Shown in pieces: positions 50,978 through 59,478 of a DNA stretch of 64,000 nucleotides (positions are counted from its first letter, which is position 1; each line of letters opens with the position of its first letter). The DNA is from Alphaproteobacteria bacterium (GTDB lineage: Bacteria > Pseudomonadota > Alphaproteobacteria > Caulobacterales > Maricaulaceae). The stretch covers positions 29,314-93,313 of the forward strand of contig JAAEZM010000004.1 of assembly GCA_018222865.1 (NCBI GenBank). Reading direction: 5' to 3'. Position numbers and translations under genes: made by a program. The notes beneath the pieces are model-generated. The model had not been told where the DNA came from and made no database searches. It saw nothing but the letters and a program-made list of their open reading frames with translations.

Positions 50978-51934
50978 CTATGAAGATTGCGCGACAAGAG
51001 GATCGACTTCCCCCAAACGCTTGCTTGGAATACTCAAAATCGCATCCGCAGCACTCCTCAAAACAGAAGCTAGCGCCCGAAAGCTCTCTTCCAAGGGGGA
51101 GTTCTCACGCCATACGAGAGCGATTTCGCGATTCGCCCCGTCATCATCGATCGGGCGGAAATGGAGGTTGGCGTCTCGCATGGCTTCGCATCGCACATAG
51201 AGGTCCGGCAATATCGCGACCCCAGCGCCCAAGGCTGCCATGTGTCGAACCGCATCCAGGCTGGTACCTTCATAATCCGTGCTGACATAGGCTTCAGCGC
51301 GCTGAGCCAACCCCTGGACGAGCAATGTAAGGCGATGGCCCAGGCCCAGTGTCAGGAAAGGGCGCCCCTCCAATTCCTGATGTGTGACCGGCCCCGCTCG
51401 CTCCGACAAGACATCTTCCGGAGGCACCGCGACCCAGAGACGCTCCGTAAAGAGGGATTCATAGCTGCATCCCGGATGGTCTTCGCGCGTTGAAATCACC
51501 GTGTCGAGCTGCCCGTCAGCCAGGTGTTTGGCCAGGTTCACGGTCGACTCGTCACGGATTCCAAGACGCAAATCAGGAAAGCGCTCATGAAGGTCGTGTG
51601 TACAGCGCGGCAGGAGGTAAGGCCCGATCGTTGGCAAAACGCCCAGCTTGATCCGGCCATAGAGCCCATCGCGCCCGTGTTGAACGGCCGCCTTCATGTC
51701 TTCGACCTGTCGGAGAATATACCGGGCGCGCCGCACCACTTCATCACCTGCCGGTGTTACGAGAACGCCGGCCCGGCTGCGTTCGAAAACAGGAGCACCC
51801 AGATGAGCTTCAGCTTCTGCGACCTGCGCAGACAGGCTGGGCTGGCTGACGTGAAGCTTTTGTGCGGCATCGGAGAAGCGGCCAGAATCGGCAACGGCAA
51901 CGATGTATTGGAGCTGGCGCAAAGTAGGTCGCAT
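50978..51934 (-). CDS. LysR-family regulator of the OxyR lineage, without redox cysteines
   Basis: A 318-residue LysR protein. The N-terminal winged helix is MRPTLRQLQYIVAVADSGRFSDAAQKLHVSQPSLSAQVAEAE, very OxyR-like, as is the PTIGPYLLP segment of the effector domain. Where OxyR has the Cys199-Cys208 loop (GHCLRDQ...C), this protein reads GLGHRLTLLVQGLAQ, with neither cysteine. It is therefore unlikely to be a peroxide switch. It is transcribed towards pstS and divergent from nhaA. It may control either or neither; no site was identified. Confidence 0.85.
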   Translation of the reverse strand: MRPTLRQLQYIVAVADSGRFSDAAQKLHVSQPSLSAQVAEAEAHLGAPVFERSRAGVLVTPAGDEVVRRARYILRQVEDMKAAVQHGRDGLYGRIKLGVLPTIGPYLLPRCTHDLHERFPDLRLGIRDESTVNLAKHLADGQLDTVISTREDHPGCSYESLFTERLWVAVPPEDVLSERAGPVTHQELEGRPFLTLGLGHRLTLLVQGLAQRAEAYVSTDYEGTSLDAVRHMAALGAGVAILPDLYVRCEAMRDANLHFRPIDDDGANREIALVWRENSPLEESFRALASVLRSAADAILSIPSKRLGEVDPLVAQSS

Positions 51935-52149
51935 AGGAAAAAACTATCCGATCGATTTGAATGTTATATTTTAACTAACCCCAAACTTAGGCTATGTGTC
52001 AATCGTCAAGACGATAAAACGTCGCACCCCGACCAATATCGTTTTTGTGAGTAACACACAGCGTGGATATCCCGCGCGGAACAGGATTGCTTGACCTCCC
52101 TCACAAGCACCCAGCCCGTTCCGTGAAGGATGTTTGCGCACATACCCCC

Positions 52150-52310
52150 CGGGACACCGATGCAAGTCGGTATCACCAAGGATCGCGATGGCCACCCTGT
52201 CAGCCGTCGCTGCGCACTCCTGCCTTACCCGCCCAGTGGCGGTCGGACATCGCGATCTTTAAAGCCCGGTCATCCCTCGTTGTCCCCGTGCGCGATGACC
52301 GGGCACTTTT
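52150..52310 (+). ncRNA. Structured 5' leader of nhaA, candidate cation riboswitch (nhaA-I type?)
   Basis: The 399-base gap before nhaA holds strong pairings. ACCGA/TCGGT form a small hairpin (52156-52171). GATCGCGATG (52181-52190) pairs perfectly with CATCGCGATC (52248-52257), with GCCAC/GTGGC (52191-52195/52236-52240) stacked inside. An 11-bp hairpin followed by TTTT ends the leader. The nhaA-I motif, reported as a Li+-sensing class, is known upstream of nhaA in Alphaproteobacteria; I cannot recall its consensus well enough to confirm a match. Confidence 0.62.
52264..52310 (+). terminator. Terminator-like hairpin at the end of the nhaA leader (likely expression platform)
   Basis: GCCCGGTCATC (52264-52274) pairs perfectly with GATGACCGGGC (52294-52304), followed by ACTTTT. 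It ends 24 bases before the nhaA ATG. In this position it would abort transcription of nhaA unless an upstream fold changes, as expected for a riboswitch-controlled attenuator. Confidence 0.65.
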
Positions 52311-52333
52311 GCTCTAACGGGACACATGGAGCC

Positions 52334-53542
52334 ATGGCTAAAGTAATTGCAAAAATCCAAGAATTCCTCCGCCTAGAAAGCGCAGCGGGTCTAATCCTCA
52401 TGATGACTGCGGCGCTCGCCCTCGTCGTGATGAACTCGCCACTCAGCGGCTTTTACGGTGATTTCTTCGCCCTGCCTGTCGCCATCCAGCTGGGCGGCTT
52501 CTCGATCGACAAGCCGTTGCTGCTCTGGATCAATGATGGCCTGATGGCAGTCTTCTTCTTGCTCGTTGGTCTTGAGATCAAACGCGAGCTGCTCGAAGGC
52601 GAGCTCTCAAGCATGTCCAAAGCCAGCCTGCCACTGGTTGCTGCCATTGGCGGCATGGCCGGCCCGGTTCTGATCTTCCTGTACTTCAACACCGGCAATG
52701 CCGATACGATTGATGGCTGGGCGATACCGGCTGCTACCGATATTGCATTCGCGCTGGGTGTTCTGCTGCTCCTGGGCAATCGCGTTCCGGCAACGTTGAA
52801 AACCCTCCTGCTCGCCGTTGCGATTATTGATGACCTCGGCGCTATCAGCATCATCGCCATCTTCTACACGGACAATCTCGCTCTGGTCCCGCTGGGCCTG
52901 GCCGGTGTCACGCTGGCTGCAATGCTCGCCTTGAACCTGGCCGGGGTTCGAAAACTATGGCCTTACCTGCTTCTGGGCGCACTGCTCTGGGTCTTCGTTC
53001 TGAAGTCCAGTGTCCACGCCACCCTCGCAGGTGTCGCCACCGCCGCAATGATCCCGCTGCGTCGTGACGAATCCGGTCACTCCCCGCTGCATGACCTCGA
53101 GCACTCCATTCACCCCTTCGTGGCCTTCTTCGTACTGCCTTTCTTCGCCTTCGCGAATTCCGGCATCAACCTGGCTGGCCTGACCTGGGAAGTCCTGATG
53201 GGCCCGCTCACAGTGGGTATCGCGGCCGGCCTCTTCTTCGGCAAGCAGATCGGCGTCTTCGGCATGACCTATCTGGCCGCCAAGGTGGGCCTGGTGAAGA
53301 AGCCGGACAGCGCGACATGGATGCAGGTCTATGGCATCGCGTGTCTGACGGGTATCGGCTTCACGATGAGCTTGTTCATCGGCAGCCTCGCCTTCGACAG
53401 CCCCGCTGTCATGGACCAGGTTCGCGCAGGTGTTCTCGGTGGCTCTATTGCCTCTGCACTGGCTGGCGTCGCCGTCCTGATCTTGGCTTCGCCCAAAGCG
53501 TCCCAGCCTCGCTTTGACACGATGGAAGAAGGGAAGGCCTGA
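52334..53542 (+). CDS. nhaA: Na+/H+ antiporter NhaA
   Basis: A 402-residue inner-membrane antiporter with about 12 helices. The ion-binding aspartate pair lies in LLAVAIIDDLGAISIIAIFY (about residues 160-165), the unwound-helix region is ATDIAFALGVLLLLG, and IGFTMSLFIGSLAF is the C-terminal family motif. It exports Na+ or Li+ in exchange for protons at alkaline pH. ATG 52334 begins the NhaA alignment; the track start at 52130 reads through the structured leader. Stop and next start are 2 bases apart. Confidence 0.96.
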   Translation: MAKVIAKIQEFLRLESAAGLILMMTAALALVVMNSPLSGFYGDFFALPVAIQLGGFSIDKPLLLWINDGLMAVFFLLVGLEIKRELLEGELSSMSKASLPLVAAIGGMAGPVLIFLYFNTGNADTIDGWAIPAATDIAFALGVLLLLGNRVPATLKTLLLAVAIIDDLGAISIIAIFYTDNLALVPLGLAGVTLAAMLALNLAGVRKLWPYLLLGALLWVFVLKSSVHATLAGVATAAMIPLRRDESGHSPLHDLEHSIHPFVAFFVLPFFAFANSGINLAGLTWEVLMGPLTVGIAAGLFFGKQIGVFGMTYLAAKVGLVKKPDSATWMQVYGIACLTGIGFTMSLFIGSLAFDSPAVMDQVRAGVLGGSIASALAGVAVLILASPKASQPRFDTMEEGKA

Positions 53543-53544
53543 AG

Positions 53545-54291
53545 ATGATCGACATGAACGGCATTCTCGGTGCTCTTCAGTCCAATACCGGCCGTAACAC
53601 AGCCATGGTCGGCGGGGGCGCAGCCCTCGCCGGCCTGGCAGCCGGCATGCTGACGGGTAAATCCGGTCGCAAAATGATGGGCAAGGCCGCCAAATATGGT
53701 GCCGTCGCAGCTCTGGGTGGCTTGGCCTATCACGCGATCAGTCGTCGTAATGGACAGCCTGGACAACAGCCCGCAGGCCAGACGGCCCAGGGCCAAATCC
53801 AGCAACAACACCAGCTCGGCCATAGCCCGGCGGCTGCGGCGCCGATGATCCAGGACGCGGACTATACCATCCCACCGGCTGGCTCCGCCTATTTGCCACC
53901 GGCTGATGATGACGCGGCCCAGACCCGTCATGCGAAGTCGCTTATCCGTGCCATGATTGCCGCAGCCAAGGCCGATGGCCGCATCAGCGACGTTGAATAC
54001 GGTCGCATTATGCGCCGGACCACGGAAGCGGGCCTCGATCCGGAGAGCCGTGCCTATCTGGAAGCCGAGCTGTCGCGCCCGATGAATATGGATGAAGTCG
54101 TCCAGGACGTGATGAGCCCGGAGCATGCTGCAGAAATTTATGCAGCTTCACTGGTGGCGATCGAAGCGGATGGAGCGGTCGAGAAAGCCTATCTGCAAAT
54201 GCTCGCAGCCCGACTGGGCCTCGATGCGGATTTGGTGGCAGAAATTCATCGCGCTGCAAGCGAAGCTGAAGCAAGCGCCATGGCAGTGTAA
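53545..54291 (+). CDS. DUF533 / TerB-like protein (YebE type)
   Basis: A 248-residue protein. The N-terminal part is hydrophobic and glycine-rich (VGGGAALAGLAAGMLTG, YGAVAALGGLAYHAIS), followed by a Gln/Pro-rich linker (GQPGQQPAGQTAQGQIQQQ). A C-terminal TerB-like helical domain has acidic helix starts (IAAAKADGRISDVEYGRIM, LVAIEADGAVEKAYLQMLAARLG), which in TerB bind metal. It fits DUF533. Location between nhaA and a bicarbonate transporter suggests membrane or ion stress, but the function is not known. Confidence 0.78.
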   Translation: MIDMNGILGALQSNTGRNTAMVGGGAALAGLAAGMLTGKSGRKMMGKAAKYGAVAALGGLAYHAISRRNGQPGQQPAGQTAQGQIQQQHQLGHSPAAAAPMIQDADYTIPPAGSAYLPPADDDAAQTRHAKSLIRAMIAAAKADGRISDVEYGRIMRRTTEAGLDPESRAYLEAELSRPMNMDEVVQDVMSPEHAAEIYAASLVAIEADGAVEKAYLQMLAARLGLDADLVAEIHRAASEAEASAMAV

Positions 54292-54324
54292 GGTCGCGGC
54301 AACGCACCTGACCTGGAGTATCGC

Positions 54325-55335
54325 GTGGATTTCTTCGCCCTCGCTTCACAAAACCTGCTCTCCCCGCCGGTCCTGTTTTTCGTTCTCGGCCTGGTGGCGG
54401 CGTTTGCACGCTCGGATCTGGCCTTGCCAGAGGCCATTTCCAAAGCGCTCTCGCTCTACCTGGTCATGGCCATCGGGTTTAAGGGCGGCGTACAACTCTC
54501 AGAGGGCGGCGATGGTCCCATCGTCGGCCTTTTGCTGTCTGGCATTATTCTGTCCGCACTCCTGCCGATGATCAGCTTCGCACTGCTGAGGCTGACAACA
54601 CGGGTGGGCGGTCTCGATTCGGCGGCGATCGCAGCGCATTACGGCTCGATCTCGATCGTGACTTTCATCGCCGCTCAGGACGCGGCGCGCGCCATGTCGA
54701 TGGAGCCCGGGGGCGCCCTGGTCGCTGTCGCAGCGGCCATGGAAGCGCCGGCGATCCTGACCGGCCTGATTCTCGCCAATCGCTATGCTCAGCCGACGTC
54801 CGGCGGGGCATCTTCTGTTGCGGCAAGCGAGACACCGCGCTCCACGCCCTATGGCAAGATCTTCATGGACAGTTTGAGCAATGGCTCCATCGTCCTGCTG
54901 GTCGGGGCGTTTTTTATTGGTCTGATTACCGGACCGCGCGGAATGGAGCAGGTTGAACCCTTTGTGGTCGACATTTTCCGCGGCGTGCTCTGCCTCTTCC
55001 TCCTGGATATGGGCTTAACGGCTGGCCGGGGCCTGATCACGCAGTATCGCGGTCTGACGCCGAGCCTTATCGCGCACGGGGCTTACATGCCGATCATCGG
55101 CGCAAGCACCGGCCTGATCGCGTCCTTGCTGATCGGCCTTAGACCGGTGGATGGTGCGATTTTGATGACACTTTGCGCGTCAGCCTCATACATCGCGGTG
55201 CCGGCAGCTTTGCGCTTGGCCCTGCCTGAAGCGCGCGCTTCATTATCGCTCTCGCTATCGCTCGGGATAACCTTCCCGTTCAATCTGATTATCGGCATCC
55301 CGATCTATCTTGGTGTAGCCCAGGCCGTCCTCTAG
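54325..55335 (+). CDS. Sodium-dependent bicarbonate transporter family permease (SbtA-like)
   Basis: A 336-residue membrane protein of the SbtA (DUF897) family with about ten helices. Recognisable segments are SPPVLFFVLGLVAAFARSDLALPEAISKALSLYLVMAIGFKGG at the start, AAHYGSISIVTFIAA, AMEAPAILTGLILA and YIAVPAALRLALPEA near the end. In cyanobacteria SbtA imports HCO3- with Na+. The usual partner SbtB (a P-II-like protein) is absent here. It follows the DUF533 gene by 33 bases, with CTGGAG before GTG. Confidence 0.87.
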   Translation: MDFFALASQNLLSPPVLFFVLGLVAAFARSDLALPEAISKALSLYLVMAIGFKGGVQLSEGGDGPIVGLLLSGIILSALLPMISFALLRLTTRVGGLDSAAIAAHYGSISIVTFIAAQDAARAMSMEPGGALVAVAAAMEAPAILTGLILANRYAQPTSGGASSVAASETPRSTPYGKIFMDSLSNGSIVLLVGAFFIGLITGPRGMEQVEPFVVDIFRGVLCLFLLDMGLTAGRGLITQYRGLTPSLIAHGAYMPIIGASTGLIASLLIGLRPVDGAILMTLCASASYIAVPAALRLALPEARASLSLSLSLGITFPFNLIIGIPIYLGVAQAVL

Positions 55336-55354
55336 AGACGGCCGGGCACTCGGG

Positions 55355-56227
55355 CTAGTCTTCGGTTGCAGGCTTGAGCAGACCGCCTACCGCATCATTC
55401 AACAGTAAGAGCTGGTCGACATCAGCATCCAGCGTTTCCGGTGAGGTCGCCTGCGGATACGCCGCATGCAAGGCCGCCAGCGCGACCTCCAGCGTGTCTG
55501 CCAGAGGCGCATCTTCAGCGCGGATCGCTGCCATATGGCGCGCAGCAATGCTCGCAGCAGAGCGCTCAAAGCCATAGCCGTCCAGATAGGCTTCACTTGC
55601 GCTCGGCTCCGCCACGGCGAACTGATACTGCAAAGCGGCCCGGTCAATCATGCCGGCCATGACAAAGGCCTGCACGCGAGCGCTCGACAATTCGCCGGCT
55701 GGAGCGAACTCAGCCGCCGCATCAATCGCCGCCAGCACGGCATCGACCGATGCACGGACCGCTTCGTCTGAACGCCCATCATAGGGGGCCACGGACGCAT
55801 CATTCATTTCGTCGAGAAAATTCTCTGCGCCCAGAGCAAAAACCACCTCTTCCAGATCCACATAGATCTCAGAAATCGGGTGTGCGAACATTTCTGCGCC
55901 AGCTGCGCGTTCACCAGCGAGAAGTGCGTCGATACCAGCAAGATAATGCGCTCGGATAACTTCGAGTGCGCTGAGATAGACCGCGGGGTCTTCCATGGCG
56001 ACAGCCGGATCAATGCCGAACTCGCCGCCACCGCCGGACTCGCCTTCACCACCGCCTTCTCCGGCGCCTTCACCGGCCGGGGCCGGGGCCGATATGTCGG
56101 GCTGTTGCACCTCGGCCATCTCGAGCGTCTCGGTCTCCTGCGCCGGCTGACCGCAAGCGGCAAGCCCCGTCAGCAAGGCGGCAGCGCCGACCTGTCCCCA
56201 TAGTTTTGGCGAGTATTTAATGCTCAT
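55355..56227 (-). CDS. Hypothetical lipoprotein
   Basis: A 290-residue protein with a lipoprotein signal (VGAAALLTGLAACGQ, lipobox LAAC). It has a low-complexity Gly/Glu/Ser linker (about residues 45-70) and a helical C-terminal domain (YLSALEVIRAHYLAGIDALLAGE, EMFAHPISEIYVDLEEVVFALG, AARHMAAIRAED). I do not recognise the domain; a loose resemblance to helical iron-regulated (imelysin-type) proteins is possible but unsupported. The start at ATG 56227 is fixed by the signal. It is divergent from the PiuC-like dioxygenase gene by 93 bases. Confidence 0.7.
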   Translation of the reverse strand: MSIKYSPKLWGQVGAAALLTGLAACGQPAQETETLEMAEVQQPDISAPAPAGEGAGEGGGEGESGGGGEFGIDPAVAMEDPAVYLSALEVIRAHYLAGIDALLAGERAAGAEMFAHPISEIYVDLEEVVFALGAENFLDEMNDASVAPYDGRSDEAVRASVDAVLAAIDAAAEFAPAGELSSARVQAFVMAGMIDRAALQYQFAVAEPSASEAYLDGYGFERSAASIAARHMAAIRAEDAPLADTLEVALAALHAAYPQATSPETLDADVDQLLLLNDAVGGLLKPATED

Positions 56228-56320
56228 GCCCAACCCTTCCACTTGTCCTGCCAATTGCGTAGGTCTGATTACTGTCCTATCCGGGACGGACACAATTGCC
56301 AATCATTCGCAGGAAGAAAC

Positions 56321-56983
56321 ATGCTGCTGCGCCTTCAAGATGTGTGCACAGACGAGGAAGTTAATGCCTTGCGCGATATCATCGCTCGCACGGGCTCTTT
56401 CACGGACGGCAAATCCACCGCCGGTCTCGCAGCGCGCGAGGTCAAGGCGAACGAGCAACTCGAGCAGGGCGCCCAGAGTGATGTCGTGCGCAAAACGGTT
56501 CGCGCAGCCCTGGAGCGCCATCCGCTCTTTTCCGCGTTCGCCCAGCCAAAAGCGATCACCCGGATCCTGGTATCGCGCTATGGTCCGGGCATGTCCTATG
56601 GCACCCATGTCGACGAGCCGGTCATGGGCGGTCGACGGACTGACCTTTCCTTCACATTATTCTTGTCTGCCCCGGACAGTTATGAGGGCGGCGAGCTGGT
56701 GATGGAAGACTTGAGCGGCGCGACCGCGATCAAACTGGATCCGGGCGATGCGGTTATCTATCCCACTGGGGCCTTGCACCGTGTCGAAGAAGTGACACGC
56801 GGAGAACGCCTGGCGGTCGTCGGCTGGATTCGAAGCCTCATCCGCCGGAGTGATCAGCGAGAGATCTTGTTCGATCTGGAAATCGCCAGCCGAGCTGTCT
56901 TCGAACGTGAAGGCAAATCCGCGCTTTACGATACGCTGGCGAAGAGCCGGAGCAACCTGATGCGCATGTGGGCCGAGGATTAA
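56321..56983 (+). CDS. Fe(II)/2-oxoglutarate-dependent dioxygenase, PiuC/YbiX (PKHD-type hydroxylase) family
   Basis: A 220-residue double-stranded beta-helix oxygenase. The iron ligands are His and Asp in YGTHVDEPVM (about residue 95) and His in GALHRVEEV (about 155), and Arg in RGERLAVVGWIRS binds 2-oxoglutarate. ITRILVSRYGPG and DLSFTLFLSAPDSYEGGELV are family-typical. PiuC genes usually sit by siderophore receptors; none is seen here. ATG 56321 follows AGGAAG and starts the MLLRLQDV N-terminus. Confidence 0.9.
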   Translation: MLLRLQDVCTDEEVNALRDIIARTGSFTDGKSTAGLAAREVKANEQLEQGAQSDVVRKTVRAALERHPLFSAFAQPKAITRILVSRYGPGMSYGTHVDEPVMGGRRTDLSFTLFLSAPDSYEGGELVMEDLSGATAIKLDPGDAVIYPTGALHRVEEVTRGERLAVVGWIRSLIRRSDQREILFDLEIASRAVFEREGKSALYDTLAKSRSNLMRMWAED

Positions 56984-57015
56984 GCCCGCGCCTTCGATGG
57001 ACCCAAGCGCCATGT

Positions 57016-57028
57016 TAGACCAAAGTCT
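57016..57028. promoter_or_regulatory. Short inverted repeat upstream of the symporter operon
   Basis: TAGACCAAAGTCT contains AGAC-N4-GTCT. A similar sequence, TAGCCAAAAGTCT, lies at 63630-63642 between the response regulator and the porin-like gene. The match (11 of 13) could be chance given the lengths searched, but both positions are upstream of genes a CrbR-like regulator might control. Confidence 0.3.
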
Positions 57029-57101
57029 CTCTCCTTATTAACAGGGAGGGCTGTCATGCTTGCCGCACGCTGGACAACCAGCATTTTGCGGGAGGCAAGA
57101 C

Positions 57102-57416
57102 ATGACTGACATTATGGATACATCTACCCCGCCGCGGACTGAGGATCACGACGTTCCCGAGAACATCACGAAAGCTTATTGGCGCGAAAACCTCTCGCTG
57201 ATGGGCATTCTCCTCACGATCTGGTTCGCGGTGTCTTTCGGCGCGGGCATTCTCGCCCGTGACTGGCTCGATCAATTCTCTATTGGCGGTGCTCCGCTCG
57301 GCTTCTGGTTCGCACAGCAAGGGGCGATCTTCGTCTTTGTTGCGCTGATCTTCGTGTACTCTTTCCGGATGCACCAGATCGAGAAGAAGTACGGCATGAG
57401 CGACGATAACGACTAG
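57102..57416 (+). CDS. DUF4212 protein, small subunit of a sodium:solute symporter
   Basis: A 104-residue protein with two membrane helices (LSLMGILLTIWFAVSFGAGILA and FVFVALIFVYSFRMHQIEKKYG) and the YWRENLSLM motif of DUF4212. Such small subunits are always paired with a VC_2705-type SSS transporter, here the next gene 9 bases away. ATG 57102 follows GGGAGG; the upstream part of the track ORF is discarded. Confidence 0.9.
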   Translation: MTDIMDTSTPPRTEDHDVPENITKAYWRENLSLMGILLTIWFAVSFGAGILARDWLDQFSIGGAPLGFWFAQQGAIFVFVALIFVYSFRMHQIEKKYGMSDDND

Positions 57417-57425
57417 GAGGCGACA

Positions 57426-59345
57426 ATGGATCCGACACTTCTCTGGACCGCCTTTTTCGTCATCGCGACGTTCGGGCTTTACATCGGCATCGCTGTTTGG
57501 GCGCGCGCCGGTTCGACAGATGAATTCTACGTGGCAGGCCATGATGTGCCCCCACTCTTCAATGGTATGGCAACGGCCGCAGACTGGATGAGCGCCGCCT
57601 CATTCCTGTCCATGGCAGGCATTATCGCCTTCTCCGGATATGATGGCTCTGTCTATCTGATGGGCTGGACGGGCGGCTATGTCCTCCTGGCTCTGCTGCT
57701 TGCGCCTTACTTGCGCAAGTTCGGCAAGTTTACCGTGCCGGACTTTGTTGGGGATCGCTATTACAGCCAGGCCGCGCGCATCGTCGCGGTGATCTGCGCC
57801 CTCTTCATCTCCTTCACCTATATTGCAGGTCAGATGCGCGGCGTGGGCATTGCCTTCTCCAACTTCCTGCACGTCCCGATCGAGATTGGCGTTATCGTGG
57901 GTGCGATCATCGTGCTTTTTTACGCCGTGCTTGGAGGCATGAAGGGCATCACCTATACGCAGGTCGCGCAGTATTGCGTTTTGATCTTCGCCTTCATGGT
58001 TCCGGCGATCTTCCTGTCTCTGCAGATCACTGGCACGCCCATCCCGCAGCTCGGCTTTATCGGCAATGCGGAGAACGGCACGCCACTTCTGCTCAATCTC
58101 GACCGGACGCTCGTAGATCTGGGCTTCCAGCCCTATACCGAGGGTCTGAAATCCAAGATAGACGTGTTTGCGATCGCACTGGCGCTGATGGTCGGTACGG
58201 CTGGCCTGCCGCACGTGATCATTCGCTTCTTCACGGTCCCCAAAGCGTCAGACGCTCGCAAATCGGCCGGCTGGGCTCTGGTCTTCATCGCGATTCTTTA
58301 CACGACCGCACCGGCGGTTGCCGTTTTCGCCCGGTCCAACTTCATCGATACGGTCAATGAGAGCACGTATTCTCAAGAGGCCGCACGCGGTGACATCCCA
58401 GCGCATGACCTGCCGGAAGGCTCTACGCCAGGCTGGTTCTATAACTGGGAAAATACAGGCCTTCTGGGCTTCACCGACCTGAATGGTGATGGCCGTATCC
58501 AGTACCGTGCAGACCCGGCGACCAATGAAGTCACCACGCTCGACCGCGATATTTTCGTGCTCGCCAATCCGGAAATCGGTGGCCTGCCGGCCTGGGTGAT
58601 CGGACTGGTCGTTGCCGGTGGTCTTGCAGCAGCACTCTCAACAGCTGCAGGCTTGTTGATGGTGATTTCCTCGGCCGTCTCACACGATTTGTGCAAGAAA
58701 GTGCTCCTGCCCAATATGAGTGAGACCCAGGAATTGCTGATTGCGCGCTCTGCCGCGGTGGGCGCTGTCCTGATCGCCATTCTTGCGGGCATTTATCCGC
58801 CTGGATTTGTGGCTGCCGTTGTTGCCTTCGCCTTTGGCCTGGCCGCTGCGAGCTTCTTCCCGGTCATCTTCCTGGGGATTTTCTGGAAGCGGATGAATAA
58901 GGAAGGCGCGATTACCGGCATGGCCACAGGCCTCCTGATGACGGGAGCGTATATCGTCCACTTCAAGATCGGATTCTCCTCGATCGTGATGGGTGTGCTC
59001 GCGGTCATCCTGGCCATATCCGCCTTCATCCTCTTCATGGGCACACGGAGTGAAGGCAAGTCCACACCGGCGCTTCTGTATGCGGCGGGCGGCTTTGCCC
59101 TGCTCGGCCTGCTCGGACTGATCGGCGTCCTGCCGAGCATTCCGATGGGAACGAGCGACCAGTGGTTCCTGGGCATCTCGCCGGAAGGCTTCGGCACGGT
59201 TGGCATGTTCTGCAGCTTCGCTGTGGCCACCATCGTCGCCCTGGCTACGAAAGCACCGCCGCAGGAGGTGCAGGACCTGGTGGAGGAGATCCGTATTCCC
59301 TCTGTCCATGCCCATCCGGTTCACACCGACGCACCGGCGGAATAA
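57426..59345 (+). CDS. Sodium:solute symporter large subunit (VC_2705 / ActP-like)
   Basis: A 639-residue SSS-family transporter with about 13-14 helices. Family features include DEFYVAGHDVPPLFNGMATAADWMSAASFLSM, AQMRGVGIAFS, the Na+-site segment GLAAALSTAAGLLMVISSAVSHDL and FGLAAASFFPVIFLGIFWKR. Together with DUF4212 it resembles acetate or small monocarboxylate transporters. An acetate role is supported indirectly by the CrbS/CrbR-like genes downstream. A terminator follows the stop. Confidence 0.9.
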   Translation: MDPTLLWTAFFVIATFGLYIGIAVWARAGSTDEFYVAGHDVPPLFNGMATAADWMSAASFLSMAGIIAFSGYDGSVYLMGWTGGYVLLALLLAPYLRKFGKFTVPDFVGDRYYSQAARIVAVICALFISFTYIAGQMRGVGIAFSNFLHVPIEIGVIVGAIIVLFYAVLGGMKGITYTQVAQYCVLIFAFMVPAIFLSLQITGTPIPQLGFIGNAENGTPLLLNLDRTLVDLGFQPYTEGLKSKIDVFAIALALMVGTAGLPHVIIRFFTVPKASDARKSAGWALVFIAILYTTAPAVAVFARSNFIDTVNESTYSQEAARGDIPAHDLPEGSTPGWFYNWENTGLLGFTDLNGDGRIQYRADPATNEVTTLDRDIFVLANPEIGGLPAWVIGLVVAGGLAAALSTAAGLLMVISSAVSHDLCKKVLLPNMSETQELLIARSAAVGAVLIAILAGIYPPGFVAAVVAFAFGLAAASFFPVIFLGIFWKRMNKEGAITGMATGLLMTGAYIVHFKIGFSSIVMGVLAVILAISAFILFMGTRSEGKSTPALLYAAGGFALLGLLGLIGVLPSIPMGTSDQWFLGISPEGFGTVGMFCSFAVATIVALATKAPPQEVQDLVEEIRIPSVHAHPVHTDAPAE

Positions 59346-59367
59346 GCCCAGTTCCGCCCGTGCGAGG

Positions 59368-59398
59368 AAGCCCCCGACCTACCAGGTCGGGGGCTTTT
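59368..59398 (+). terminator. Rho-independent terminator after the symporter operon
   Basis: GCCCCCGACCT and AGGTCGGGGGC form a perfect 11-bp stem with a 3-base ACC loop, followed by TTTT and preceded by AA. It ends the DUF4212-symporter transcript, so the downstream kinase gene needs its own promoter, which I could not pinpoint in 59399-59478. Confidence 0.9.
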
Positions 59399-59478
59399 CC
59401 TGGATCTGACTTGCCACACCCGCTCGAGCACGAAATGATCTAAACCATTGGGGTCACGACGGCGAAAGGGACGAGGAC

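Noticed and set aside
50903-50978. Possible Pho box upstream of pstS (CTGTCAT on the plus strand)
   Set aside because: Only one half-repeat is present and the second is badly mismatched, and it is in the wrong orientation for a standard Pho box.
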